A program made the position numbers and the translations under genes. Positions 18,174-27,300 of a stretch of 64,000 bases of DNA are shown one piece after another (position 1 is the first letter of the stretch; the number at the start of each line of letters is the position of its first letter). Below the pieces are notes generated by a model. It was not told where the DNA came from, searched no databases, and worked only from the letters and a program-made list of their open reading frames with translations. The stretch comes from Variovorax sp. Root411 (GTDB lineage Bacteria > Pseudomonadota > Gammaproteobacteria > Burkholderiales > Burkholderiaceae_C). The DNA is taken from positions 248,001 to 312,000 of the forward strand of contig NZ_LMDW01000015.1 of assembly GCF_001425205.1 (NCBI RefSeq), written 5' to 3'.

Positions 18174-19736
18174 CTACTTCAGCGGCGGCTCGGCCGCCTG
18201 CTCCTTCACCAGCACTTCCACGGCCCGTGCGCGGGTGTCGACGATCGACGCCTCGTAGTGATCGACCACCTTGGACTGGCGAATGAGTTCCTGCGCCGCC
18301 TTGAAACGGTCGCGCGCGGCCGGGTAGTCGAGGATCGCCACGTTCGCCTCGGCATCGGCGCGCACCGCGCGCAGCGTGTCGTTCTGCGCGCCGTAGAGGT
18401 TGGCGAGCGCGTGCCACGCCCCCGCATCGCGCGGGTTCGCGGCGACCCAGTCGCGCAGCACGGGAACCATCGGTGCGGGCTGTCGCATTGCCGCCGCGGC
18501 TTCGGCCGCGAGCAGCATCTCGGGCCGCTCCTTCGACCTGGCATCGAGCAGCGCGGCCGCCTTCGGCGCTGCGCCCGCGGCCAGTTCGATCTCCGCGCCA
18601 AGCCAGCGCGCCTGCTTCGCCGCGGCCGGGTCGTCCGCCGTGCGCGCGGCCAATCGCTCCGCCAGTGCGCGGGCCGTCTTGTAGTCACGCATCTCCCTGG
18701 CCGACAGCGCAGCCGCGTACAGCGTGCCGGCCTGCTGGGCCGGCGAACTCTTCGCGAACTCGCCGCTGGAGGCGGATTCGACCCAGAGCCGGAGCACGTC
18801 GACGCCCGGGCGCGTGAGCACGCGGGCGCGCGAGGCGATCATGGCGTGGTCCATCGCCAGCGGGACCGGCGGCGCCGCGTCCATGCGGAACTGGAAGCGG
18901 CCCTGCATGTCGGAAATGCGCTCGGTGGTCAGCGGATGGCTGCGCAGGTAGGGGTACGAGCCGTTGTCGTTGAGGCGCGAGGCGTACTGCAGCTTCTCGA
19001 ACATCGCGGCCGCGCCCTGCGGCGCGAAGCCGGCCTGCGTCATCACGCCGAAGCCGATGCGGTCGGCCTCGCGCTCCATGTCGCGCGAAAAGCTCAGTTG
19101 GTTCTGCGCAAAGAGCGCCTGGCTGCCCATCATCACGGCCTGGCCTGCATCGCCGTTGCGGCTCTTGCCGGCCGCGATCATCCCGAGGATCAGGCCGGCG
19201 AGCATCAACGGCATCTGCTTGCCCTGCCGGGTCATGATGCGCGAGATGTGGCGCTGCGTGACGTGCGAAAGCTCGTGCCCCAGCACCGTGGCCAGCTCGT
19301 CGCGGCTGCCGACCGCGGCAACGAGGCCGAGGTTGAGCCCCAGGTAGCCGCCCGGCAGCGCGAAGGCATTGATGTTGCGGTCGCGGCCCAGCAGGATCGT
19401 CCAGGCGAAGCGCTCGTCGAGCTCGGGCGTGAGCTCGCCGCGCGCGCGGGCGGCCGCCAGCAGGCGCTGCCAGATGTCCTGCACGTAGGCGGCGATCACC
19501 GGGTCGTCGATGTAGTCGGTGTCGCGGTACAGCTCGCGGGCGATCTGGTCGCCCAGGTGGCGCTCGGCGCTGGCCGTCATCTCGCCGCCGTCGCCGAGGC
19601 CGGGCAGCACCTGCATCTGCGCCAGGGCCGATGTGGGCAACAGCACCTGCGAAGCTATCAGGAACGTAGCGCACAGCGACCGCAGGGCGGGCTTCAGCTG
19701 GCTTTTTCTGGGGTGTCGTGGAGTCAAGCGCGGCAT
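18174..19736 (-). CDS. M48 family metalloprotease, BepA-like, with TPR region
   Basis: A 520-residue periplasmic zinc protease resembling BepA (YfgC), which degrades or assists stalled outer-membrane proteins such as LptD. The signal peptide covers about residues 16-40 (ending PTSALA). The M48 catalytic motif HELSH lies in [13 protein letters not shown], and the third ligand is probably in [10 protein letters not shown]. The C-terminal half is alanine-rich and helical, consistent with TPR repeats. The start [11 protein letters not shown] (ATG 19736) is chosen over 19775. It is divergent from moaC, with 54 bp between starts. Confidence 0.9.
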   Translation of the reverse strand: MPRLTPRHPRKSQLKPALRSLCATFLIASQVLLPTSALAQMQVLPGLGDGGEMTASAERHLGDQIARELYRDTDYIDDPVIAAYVQDIWQRLLAAARARGELTPELDERFAWTILLGRDRNINAFALPGGYLGLNLGLVAAVGSRDELATVLGHELSHVTQRHISRIMTRQGKQMPLMLAGLILGMIAAGKSRNGDAGQAVMMGSQALFAQNQLSFSRDMEREADRIGFGVMTQAGFAPQGAAAMFEKLQYASRLNDNGSYPYLRSHPLTTERISDMQGRFQFRMDAAPPVPLAMDHAMIASRARVLTRPGVDVLRLWVESASSGEFAKSSPAQQAGTLYAAALSAREMRDYKTARALAERLAARTADDPAAAKQARWLGAEIELAAGAAPKAAALLDARSKERPEMLLAAEAAAAMRQPAPMVPVLRDWVAANPRDAGAWHALANLYGAQNDTLRAVRADAEANVAILDYPAARDRFKAAQELIRQSKVVDHYEASIVDTRARAVEVLVKEQAAEPPLK

Positions 19737-19790
19737 TCCTCGTCTGTGGCTCGGGCTCGTATGATGCACCTCCAACCCGATCGTTCACAC

Positions 19791-20273
19791 ATGAGCTCTC
19801 TCACCCATTTTGACGCCCAGGGACAGGCACACATGGTCGACGTGGCCGCCAAGTCCGCCACCCACCGCGTGGCCGTGGCCACCGGCCGCATCGAGATGCA
19901 GCCGGCGACGCTGGCGCTGATCGAGTCCGGAACGGCCAAGAAAGGCGACGTGCTTGGCGTCGCGCGAATCGCGGGCATCCAGGCGGCAAAGAAGACGAGC
20001 GACCTGATTCCGCTGTGCCACCCGCTGGCGTTGACGCGCGTGGCGGTGGCGTTTGCGATTGCCGATGCGGGGGCGGTGCCTCAGGTGACCTGCACGGCGA
20101 CCGTCGAGACGGTCGGGCCGACCGGGGTGGAGATGGAAGCGCTGACGGCGGTGCAGGTGGCGCTATTGACGATCTACGACATGTGCAAGGCGGTGGACCG
20201 GGGAATGCGGATTACCGATGTGCATGTGCTGGAGAAGCATGGGGGGAAGTCGGGGAGCTGGGTGGCGGGCTAA
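19791..20273 (+). CDS. moaC: Cyclic pyranopterin monophosphate synthase
   Basis: MoaC, 160 residues, converts 3',8-cyclo-7,8-dihydro-GTP (made by MoaA) to cyclic pyranopterin monophosphate, the second step of molybdenum cofactor synthesis. The family motifs are visible: [32 protein letters not shown] with the active-site Cys-His, and [23 protein letters not shown] with the catalytic lysine. Length equals E. coli MoaC (161). It stands alone, with no other moa genes in the window. Confidence 0.97.
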   Translation: MSSLTHFDAQGQAHMVDVAAKSATHRVAVATGRIEMQPATLALIESGTAKKGDVLGVARIAGIQAAKKTSDLIPLCHPLALTRVAVAFAIADAGAVPQVTCTATVETVGPTGVEMEALTAVQVALLTIYDMCKAVDRGMRITDVHVLEKHGGKSGSWVAG

Positions 20274-20295
20274 GTCACCGGGCACGCCCCGATGC

Positions 20296-21942
20296 TCACG
20301 GCGCGGGCGCATCGCCCGCAGGCTCCTCGAGCCAGCGATTGAACGCCGCGGGAAAGGCGATGCGGAAACGCTCGGCCTGGGCCCGCGCTTCGTCTTCGCG
20401 CCCAAGCAACTCGGCGCTTTCGATCAGCTTGATGATGACGCGTGGCTCCGGTGAAAAGTGCAGCGTGCGTTCGGCGAGCGCGTACATGCCGGCCGCGTTG
20501 GCAGGGGTCACCGTCGTGAGCGTCAGTTCGGCAAAACCCACCTGGCGCCCGAAGAGCCACGAGCCTCGCAGCTTGGCGAGCGTGTCGTCCTCGTACGCCG
20601 GCAGGCGCTCGCTGCGAGGCATGTAGATCTGGCTGATGCGGATGTAGTCCCAGCCTGCGTACACGACGATCGCCATGAGCGCTGCCGCAGCGAAGGCAGA
20701 CACCCGCGGCGCCTTTGAAAATCGCACGGACGTCCGACCCGGCCACAGCATGCCGAGGCACAGGCCGAACACCAACTGGAACGGCCCGTACCAGAGCGGG
20801 TACTCGAGCAGGCTGTGCAGCACGATCATGGCCAGCACGCCCCATGCCATCAGGCGCGCCGGATCGCGCTCGCGCCACGGCTTGGCGGCAAGCACCATCC
20901 AGACGAAGCCGCCGCAGATCAGCACCGCCGCGGGAATGCCGAGCTCCACGGCCAGGTGCAGCGGCAGGTTGTGGGCGTTGTCCAGGATTTCGGAGAATCG
21001 CGGGCCTGGGTACAGCGTGCTGTAGTGGGCAAAGCTCAGCTCGCCCCAGCCCCAGCCCGTCCACGGACGCTCGGCAATCAGCGAAAGCACGTTGTGCCAG
21101 AGGATCAGGCGGCTGTGGTCGTCGGGCGCGCCCTTCTCGAGGCGCTGCAACATTCCTTCCACCCCGCCGCCAGCCACCAGGTGCGGCAGCACCCAGCAGA
21201 TGGCGAAATAGAGCGGGATCGCGGCCAACAACGCCATCGGGGGCGGCAAGCTGAAAACACGCGGGCCGGCCGACCCAGGAACACTCCGGCGCTCCCTCCA
21301 GGCGATGACACTCGCCACGCCGACGATCGACAGCAGTTGCAGCAAACCCGTCCGCGAGGTGGATGCCGCCTGGGCCACCAGCAACAGCAAGGCGGCAACC
21401 ACCAGCCCGCGCCGTGTGCGCGGCGAGGCCTGCGTGGCGTAGAGCCACAGCGCCGCGACGAGCGCCATGCTGATCAACGTGGCGAACTGATTGCGCTGCC
21501 TCAGATTGCCGTAGGCCTGGCCCAGCGGGGGCGAGGTGGTCCAGGGGGCCAAGGGTTCGGCGAGGCCGTAGTACTGGAGCAGGCCGAGGACGGCGCTGAC
21601 GAGACCGGCGGCCAGAATCCCCCACGCCAGGGCGCCAGAAGCGGCGGCGGCACTCGACATGCGCGCACCCACCAGCGCCGCCATTGCGATAACCGCCATC
21701 GCGGCGCAGGCGGGGACCCAATAGCCCGGCACTTCGCCTCGAAAAAGCACGATGCATACAGCGCAGAGCATCAGCCAGCACAGCACGCCGCCGCTCGGCG
21801 TCTTTTCCCTCGCGTCTCCCAAGAGCAACAAGAAGGCAACGCAGGCCCACGCGCAAAGCAGCTGCCAGACATTGACGGACGGACCGGCCACCCACGGAAA
21901 CAAGAAAGGAAGGGCGATCAGCGCCGCGCTGAGGGAGGGCAT
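20296..21942 (-). CDS. PglL/PilO-type O-antigen ligase family protein (pilin O-oligosaccharyltransferase candidate)
   Basis: A 548-residue polytopic membrane protein with about 11-12 transmembrane helices and a Wzy_C/O-antigen ligase core. LRQRNQFATLISM and the large periplasmic loop containing DDHSRLILWHN and NAHNLPLHLAVELG are typical of PglL. The C-terminal part (after about residue 430) is soluble and helical. PglL enzymes transfer lipid-linked glycans to serines of pilins. The gene is divergent from the minor pilin operon starting at pilV, supporting a role in pilin glycosylation rather than LPS. The start MPSLSAAL (ATG 21942) directly precedes the first helix. Confidence 0.87.
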   Translation of the reverse strand: MPSLSAALIALPFLFPWVAGPSVNVWQLLCAWACVAFLLLLGDAREKTPSGGVLCWLMLCAVCIVLFRGEVPGYWVPACAAMAVIAMAALVGARMSSAAAASGALAWGILAAGLVSAVLGLLQYYGLAEPLAPWTTSPPLGQAYGNLRQRNQFATLISMALVAALWLYATQASPRTRRGLVVAALLLLVAQAASTSRTGLLQLLSIVGVASVIAWRERRSVPGSAGPRVFSLPPPMALLAAIPLYFAICWVLPHLVAGGGVEGMLQRLEKGAPDDHSRLILWHNVLSLIAERPWTGWGWGELSFAHYSTLYPGPRFSEILDNAHNLPLHLAVELGIPAAVLICGGFVWMVLAAKPWRERDPARLMAWGVLAMIVLHSLLEYPLWYGPFQLVFGLCLGMLWPGRTSVRFSKAPRVSAFAAAALMAIVVYAGWDYIRISQIYMPRSERLPAYEDDTLAKLRGSWLFGRQVGFAELTLTTVTPANAAGMYALAERTLHFSPEPRVIIKLIESAELLGREDEARAQAERFRIAFPAAFNRWLEEPAGDAPAP

Positions 21943-22067
21943 CGGCGGAATTGTGCAATGTCGAGGCGCACGCACCTTTAACGGTCTCGCAACAAATATT
22001 TCCGAGCGGTTGCCCGGGGCCGACGAGCGGCACGCGCGCCTCCGGAGGCCTGCGGCATCATCGCAGG

Positions 22068-22109
22068 TCACATTTAGCCACATTCCGGCACGTTTACTCA
22101 CATTTAGCC
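22068..22109. repeat. 30-bp-spaced direct repeat TCACATTTAGCC before pilV
   Basis: Two perfect 12-bp copies of TCACATTTAGCC lie at 22068-22079 and 22098-22109. They are exactly 30 bp apart, close to three helical turns, in the pglL-pilV intergenic region. The second copy ends 20 bp before the pilV ATG. The layout suggests a same-face binding site for a transcription factor controlling the pilus operon. Confidence 0.65.
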
Positions 22110-22128
22110 GCGTCCGCGCCCTGCCCCG

Positions 22129-22728
22129 ATGAACTCCTTGTCTCGCCACGTCCGAAACGTTCGCCGCGTTGCCGGCTTCACGCTGGTCGAAGTGCTGGTG
22201 TCCATCGTCGTCCTCTCGTTCGGCCTGCTCGGCATGGTCGGTCTTCAGGCTGGATCGCTGCAGGCCAACCGCGACGCGCGGCTGCAATCGACGGCCGTGG
22301 TGCTCGCTCGCGAACTCGCGGAAATGATGCGTGGCAACAAGGATCAGGCGCTGCTCGCCACCAGCCCCTATCTGATCGGCGAGATCTCGTCCAACCCGTT
22401 GGTGCCTCCCACCGCGTCCTACTGCCTGGCGATCGGCCAGAACTGCGGCACCGACAAGGCTGCCGTCGCACAGGCCGAACTCACCGACTGGCTGGCGCGT
22501 GTGAGCGATGCGCTGCCGGGTGCTCGAGTAAGCATTTGCCGCGACACAGCCCCCTTCGCCTCGGACGGCACAGCGCAATGGACCTGCACCTCGACCGACA
22601 ACACCGACCCGATCCTCGTCAAGATCGGCTGGAGCCGTCCGTCATTGAAGACGGGGGATACGACAGTCCAGCAGGCGTCGGATCGACCTTCCGTCGTTCT
22701 TCCGGTCACGCCTGGGAGCACGCTGTGA
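22129..22728 (+). CDS. pilV: Type IV pilus minor pilin PilV
   Basis: A 199-residue minor pilin with the type III signal cleaved by PilD after Gly16: the mature protein starts FTLVEVLVSIVVLSFGLLG, with Glu at position +5. The N-terminal helix and length match PilV, and cysteines in the C-terminal half can stabilise the head. Together with PilW, PilX and PilE it forms the tip complex that initiates pilus assembly with PilY1. It is the first gene of a six-gene operon; pilW overlaps its stop by four bases (GTGA). Confidence 0.9.
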   Translation: MNSLSRHVRNVRRVAGFTLVEVLVSIVVLSFGLLGMVGLQAGSLQANRDARLQSTAVVLARELAEMMRGNKDQALLATSPYLIGEISSNPLVPPTASYCLAIGQNCGTDKAAVAQAELTDWLARVSDALPGARVSICRDTAPFASDGTAQWTCTSTDNTDPILVKIGWSRPSLKTGDTTVQQASDRPSVVLPVTPGSTL

Positions 22729-23741
22729 GCGCCACTCCACACCGCCGCGCCATTCGCGGCCTGACATTGATCGAACTGCTTGTCGCGATGGCGGTGGGCC
22801 TGGTAGTAGTGCTGGCGGCCGTGTCCGCCCTGACCGTGGCCCGCCGCGGCTTCACCACGGTCGATGCCGCTTCGCAACTGCGCGACAACGGCCGGTTCGC
22901 GGCGGACATGATCCAGCGCATCGGCGTGCAGACCGGCTACCGGGACGTGTTCTTTGCGGCGACCCCCCGCCAGCCCACAACGACCGATCCGGCGCCGAGC
23001 ATCATGGGCTTCAACAACGCCAAGGTGAACCTGACCAGCCCGCTGACCTCGTCCACCGCGCGACCCGCGACGGAGGCGGGCACGGGCAGCGACGTACTCA
23101 TCATGCGTTACCAGCCGGCCCAGATCCACACCATGACAGTCAGCTCGACAGACGCTGACAAGACCATGATCGATTGCGCCGGCAACGCCCCGGCGACGGT
23201 GGCGGACATCAACACCACCGCGGCACGCGACGCGCTGATGGCCAGCGTCTTCTCTATCGGCGTCAACCAAGGCGAGCCCACGCTCATGTGCACGTACTAC
23301 GACTCGGCCACGAGCGCATGGTTGTCGAGCCCCATTGTGCAGGGCGTCGAGAATTTCCAGGTGCTGTACGGGGTCGATGGCGTGACGGCGGGAACAGCGA
23401 CGGCGGCGGGCGCGGCGTCGCCCAACGTGCCGAACGCCTATCTGCGTGCGGACCAGATCGGTGTGAGCGGCAACAGCACCGCAACCAACGCGAACTGGCG
23501 CCGGGTGCGCAGCGTGCGCATCGGCATGGTGCTGCGTAGCGCGAAGGGCGCCGCCCAGGATTCGCAAACGCAGACTTTCTATCCGTTCGGCCCTACCAAG
23601 GGCAGCGCAACCGGTACGACCGGCAGCGCCTTCGCAGACGCCACGAACGATCCGGGCACGGTCTTCCAGCCCACGCCGGACGGGCGGCTGCGCCAGACAT
23701 TGACCTTCACGATCCACCTGCGCAACGACCAGGGGCTCTGA
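22725..23741 (+). CDS. pilW: Type IV pilus minor pilin PilW
   Basis: A 338-residue minor pilin beginning at GTG 22725, which overlaps the pilV stop as GTGA and so is probably translationally coupled. The prepilin peptidase site is RG12-LTLIELLVAMAVG, with Leu at +1 and Glu at +5. The large C-terminal domain (about 300 residues) with QLRDNGRFAADMI after the helix is typical of PilW. The end, LTFTIHLRNDQG, fits the family. It works in the tip priming complex and is followed after one base by pilX. Confidence 0.9.
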   Translation: MSATPHRRAIRGLTLIELLVAMAVGLVVVLAAVSALTVARRGFTTVDAASQLRDNGRFAADMIQRIGVQTGYRDVFFAATPRQPTTTDPAPSIMGFNNAKVNLTSPLTSSTARPATEAGTGSDVLIMRYQPAQIHTMTVSSTDADKTMIDCAGNAPATVADINTTAARDALMASVFSIGVNQGEPTLMCTYYDSATSAWLSSPIVQGVENFQVLYGVDGVTAGTATAAGAASPNVPNAYLRADQIGVSGNSTATNANWRRVRSVRIGMVLRSAKGAAQDSQTQTFYPFGPTKGSATGTTGSAFADATNDPGTVFQPTPDGRLRQTLTFTIHLRNDQGL

Positions 23742-23742
23742 C

Positions 23743-24345
23743 ATGAAACACACACTTCCCCCTCGTCCCATCGACCAGCGCGGCGTATCGCTGATCATTG
23801 TTCTGTTGCTACTGGTGATCGTGTCGATCCTTGGCGTGGGCGCAGCGCAGATCGCGACCATGGGCGAGCGCAGTTCCCGGAATGACCGAGACATGCAGGT
23901 GGCCTGGCAGTCGGCCGAAGCCGCCCTGATGGATGCCGAGTTCGACATCCACGGCCCGAATACCTCCTCCGCCAACCGCCGGGCTGTGTTCACCAACATG
24001 GCCAACACCAACGCTTTCGTCAGCGGCTGTGGCAGCTCTGGCACCAGCAAGGGCCTGTGCACGCTCGAAACGACCGCGCAGCCCGCCTGGCTGTCCGTCG
24101 ATTTCACCGCGACGAACAGCGCCAAGACAGCCGCTTACGGCGATTTCACGGGACGCAGCTTTCCGGCCGGCACCACCGGCATCCAGCCCGTCAAGGCGCC
24201 GCGCTACGTGATCGAGCCGATCGAAGACCCAGCCAACCGCGACATCACGGGCTCGACAACCAGCTACATCTACCGCGTGACGGCCATGGGCTTCGGCCCC
24301 CGGGCCGACATCCAGGGTGTCGTCCAGATCATCTATCGCGACTGA
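23743..24345 (+). CDS. pilX: Type IV pilus assembly protein PilX
   Basis: A 200-residue minor pilin. The processing site is RG14-VSLIIVLLLLVIVSILG. Position +5 is Ile instead of Glu, a feature seen in PilX/GspK-type tip pilins that do not need the Glu5-to-Met1 contact. The motif QVAWQSAEAALMDAEFDI after the helix is the usual PilX signature. It lies between pilW and pilY1 and is expected to help load PilY1 at the pilus tip. Confidence 0.9.
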   Translation: MKHTLPPRPIDQRGVSLIIVLLLLVIVSILGVGAAQIATMGERSSRNDRDMQVAWQSAEAALMDAEFDIHGPNTSSANRRAVFTNMANTNAFVSGCGSSGTSKGLCTLETTAQPAWLSVDFTATNSAKTAAYGDFTGRSFPAGTTGIQPVKAPRYVIEPIEDPANRDITGSTTSYIYRVTAMGFGPRADIQGVVQIIYRD

Positions 24346-24360
24346 AGCGAACCGCCTTCC

Positions 24361-27300
24361 ATGAAATCGTCCAACTCCAAATCCCGACCCTGGTTCGCGC
24401 GTCCGCGCACGCTGGCATGGCTCGCCTTTCCGGTAGTGGCCGCGACGCTTGCGCTGTCCTTTGCGGCCATCTCCAGCACGGCGCCCAACATCAAGGCCAT
24501 TGCGCTGGCCAGCGACCCGCTGTATGCCACCACGTCCGGCGACAAGCCGGTGCTGGCGCTCGCGCTGTCGGTGGAGTATCCGACCGTGGGCGCGCAGTAC
24601 ACGCCCGGCGGCGACTCCGACAACACGTACAGCAATCTCACCGAATACATCGGCTACTACGACGCAAACGCCTGCTATTCGTACAACAACGCGCCCACCG
24701 AGACGCCAGCCACCGGCCTCTCGGCCGCCGACTACAAGCGCTTCGACCGCATCCTGACGAACACGCGCACCGACCGCAAATGCGATGACGGCTTCAGCGG
24801 CAACTTCCTGAACTGGGCCAGCAGTTCGGCCATCGACATGCTGCGGCTGGCCCTGTCGGGTGGCGATCGCTATATCGACAATACCGACCTGACCATCCTG
24901 CAGCGTGCCGTGCTCCCTAACGGCGATCCGATCTGCATGTGGAACTCCACCAATTTCCCCGCCAAGCAGTTGACGCGAAATGGCGGCGGCGCCGGAAGCT
25001 ACTGGGGAGCAGTGCCGCAAAGCATGGTGAGTGCGGCAGGCACCAATGACATCTGGGTGGCCAACACCTTGAACCGGATCTACTTCGGAACCGCCAAGGC
25101 CGGAAGTTGCACCGACACGAGCGGCTATCGCCTCAGCACAACCTCGGCAGGCTCGGCCGTCGGCCCGGTGACTGACTACACGCGAAAGAAGCCAAACGAC
25201 GTATCGAACACCAGTTGTGCTGCTGAAGGAGGCACGTGCGCATTTACGGGCGTCCAGGAAGTCTGGTACGGCAGCGACAAGTCCTGGAAGGTGGCGCCAG
25301 TTTCCAACGGCGTGGCTTGCACCAATGCGGTTTTCGGCGACCCCATCTCCGGCACAGTCAAGGCTTGCTACACGCGGCCCTATACCGGAAGCTGGACCCC
25401 CCCTGGTTCGACCAATGGCCTCAACAGCGATGGATTCTTCTATTCGCGCGTCAAGGTCTGCGAGAAGAACGCTGCGGGCAACCTGATCGACAGTCGCGAC
25501 TACACCTTCTGCACCAAGTACCCCAGCGGCAACTTCAAGCCGACCGGCACGGTTCAGAAGTACAGCGACCAATTGCGCCTCTCTGCATTCGGCTACCTGC
25601 TCGACCAGACCAACAGTGCCGCCACCCCGGCGGGACGCTACGGCGGCGTGCTGCGCGCACCTATGAAATACGTTGGTGCCAAGACCTACGACACCAACGG
25701 CATCGAGAACACGCCGACCGGCGGCAATGCCGCGGCCGAGTGGGACGCGACGACCGGCGTCTTTGCCGCCAACCCCGACAGCAGCACGCTGACGGGTACC
25801 AACGCCGGCTTCGGAGTGAGCGGCGTCATCAACTACCTGAACAAATTCGGACGCACCGGGGTGGCCGGCCGATACAAGATTTACGACCCGGTCAGCGAGC
25901 TCTACTACGAGTCGTTGCGCTACCTGCAGGGCTTGCAGCCGAGCGATATCGCTGTGAGCAACCTGACAGCGGCCATGTACGACGGGTACCCGGTGTTCAC
26001 CACCTGGAACGACCCCTATGGCGATGGCCGCACGAGTTCGGGCAACTATTCGTGCCTGAAGAGCAACATCGTGGTCATCGGCGACATCAACACGCACGAT
26101 GGCAGCCGCTACCCAGCTGCCGATGTGGCGGCCAACATTCCAAACCTGGCCACCTGGACGACCGCGGCCCAGAACTTCGAGAAAGGCGTGGACACCACCT
26201 ATCTCGACGGGCAGAAAGTCCAGCAGCACACCACCGGCAACCCCAGCACCAACACCAATCCACGCGGCGAAGCGATCATCGGTTACTCGTACTGGGCACA
26301 TACGCACGACATCCGCGGCACTGACTGGACTGCCCAGACCAGCATGCAGCGCCCCGGCCTGCGCGTGAAGAGCTTCTTCTTCGACGTGAACGAATACGGC
26401 GACCAGAACAACGACGCCACCCGCCGCAACCGCAACCAGTTCTTCACATCGGCAAAGTACGGCGGCTTCGAATCGGATCCAGCGAACAGCGGTAGCAAGC
26501 CCTTCAACACCTTCGGCAACCCCTTCAAGCGGCAAGACGGCACGGTCGATGCCAACGTCTGGCAAGACAGCGTGCGTACGGGCGAGGCCAGCACCTATTA
26601 CCTGCAGAGCAGTGCGCGCAGCGTGCTGAGCGCGTTCGACAGCATCTTCAGCCGGGCCTCCACTTCCGCGCGCAGCATTGCCGGCAGTGCGGTGCAGTCC
26701 AAGTCGCTGCAGACGAGCAACTCGGTCTACCAAGGTGCCTTCGACACCAGCGACTGGAGCGGCGACCTGCTGGCCCAGCCGATCACGATCACCAGTGGCA
26801 GCGTTAGCATTTCACCTACGGCCACCTGGTCTGCCTCGTCGCGCCTGTCCCAGCTTTCCGCGCCGGCAACCTCGCGGAACATCGTCGTCGGGCGTCCAGG
26901 CAACGCGGTGCCCAAAGCCAGTACGTTCCTGTGGGGCTCGCTGACCACCGCCCAGCAAACCGACCTGAACAAGATCACGCCCTCGGCCACCGCCGATGCG
27001 CTGGGCTCCGACCGCGTGAGCTACCTGCGCGGCAGCAACGCCCTGGAAGGATCGCCGTTCCGGCGCCGCAACAACAAGCTGCTGGGCGACATCATCAATT
27101 CGGGCGTCGTGTACTCGGGGGCACCGGCCAACAACATCAACTCCAGCACGTACGCGGCGTTCAGGACGGCCAACCTCAGCCGCACCGCGGCCGTGTTCGT
27201 GGGCGCCAACGACGGCATGCTGCACGCCTTCAACGCCGGCACGGGCGACGAACTGTTCGGCTACATCCCGAGCTGGATGACGCCCAAGCTGGCAGCGCTC

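Noticed and set aside
22000-22128. Sigma54 promoter before pilV
   Set aside because: GGCACG-like fragments occur, but no GC pair follows at the required spacing.
23809-26733. 974-codon open frame antisense to pilX and pilY1
   Set aside because: Composition and lack of domains mark it as a complement shadow of strongly supported pilus genes.
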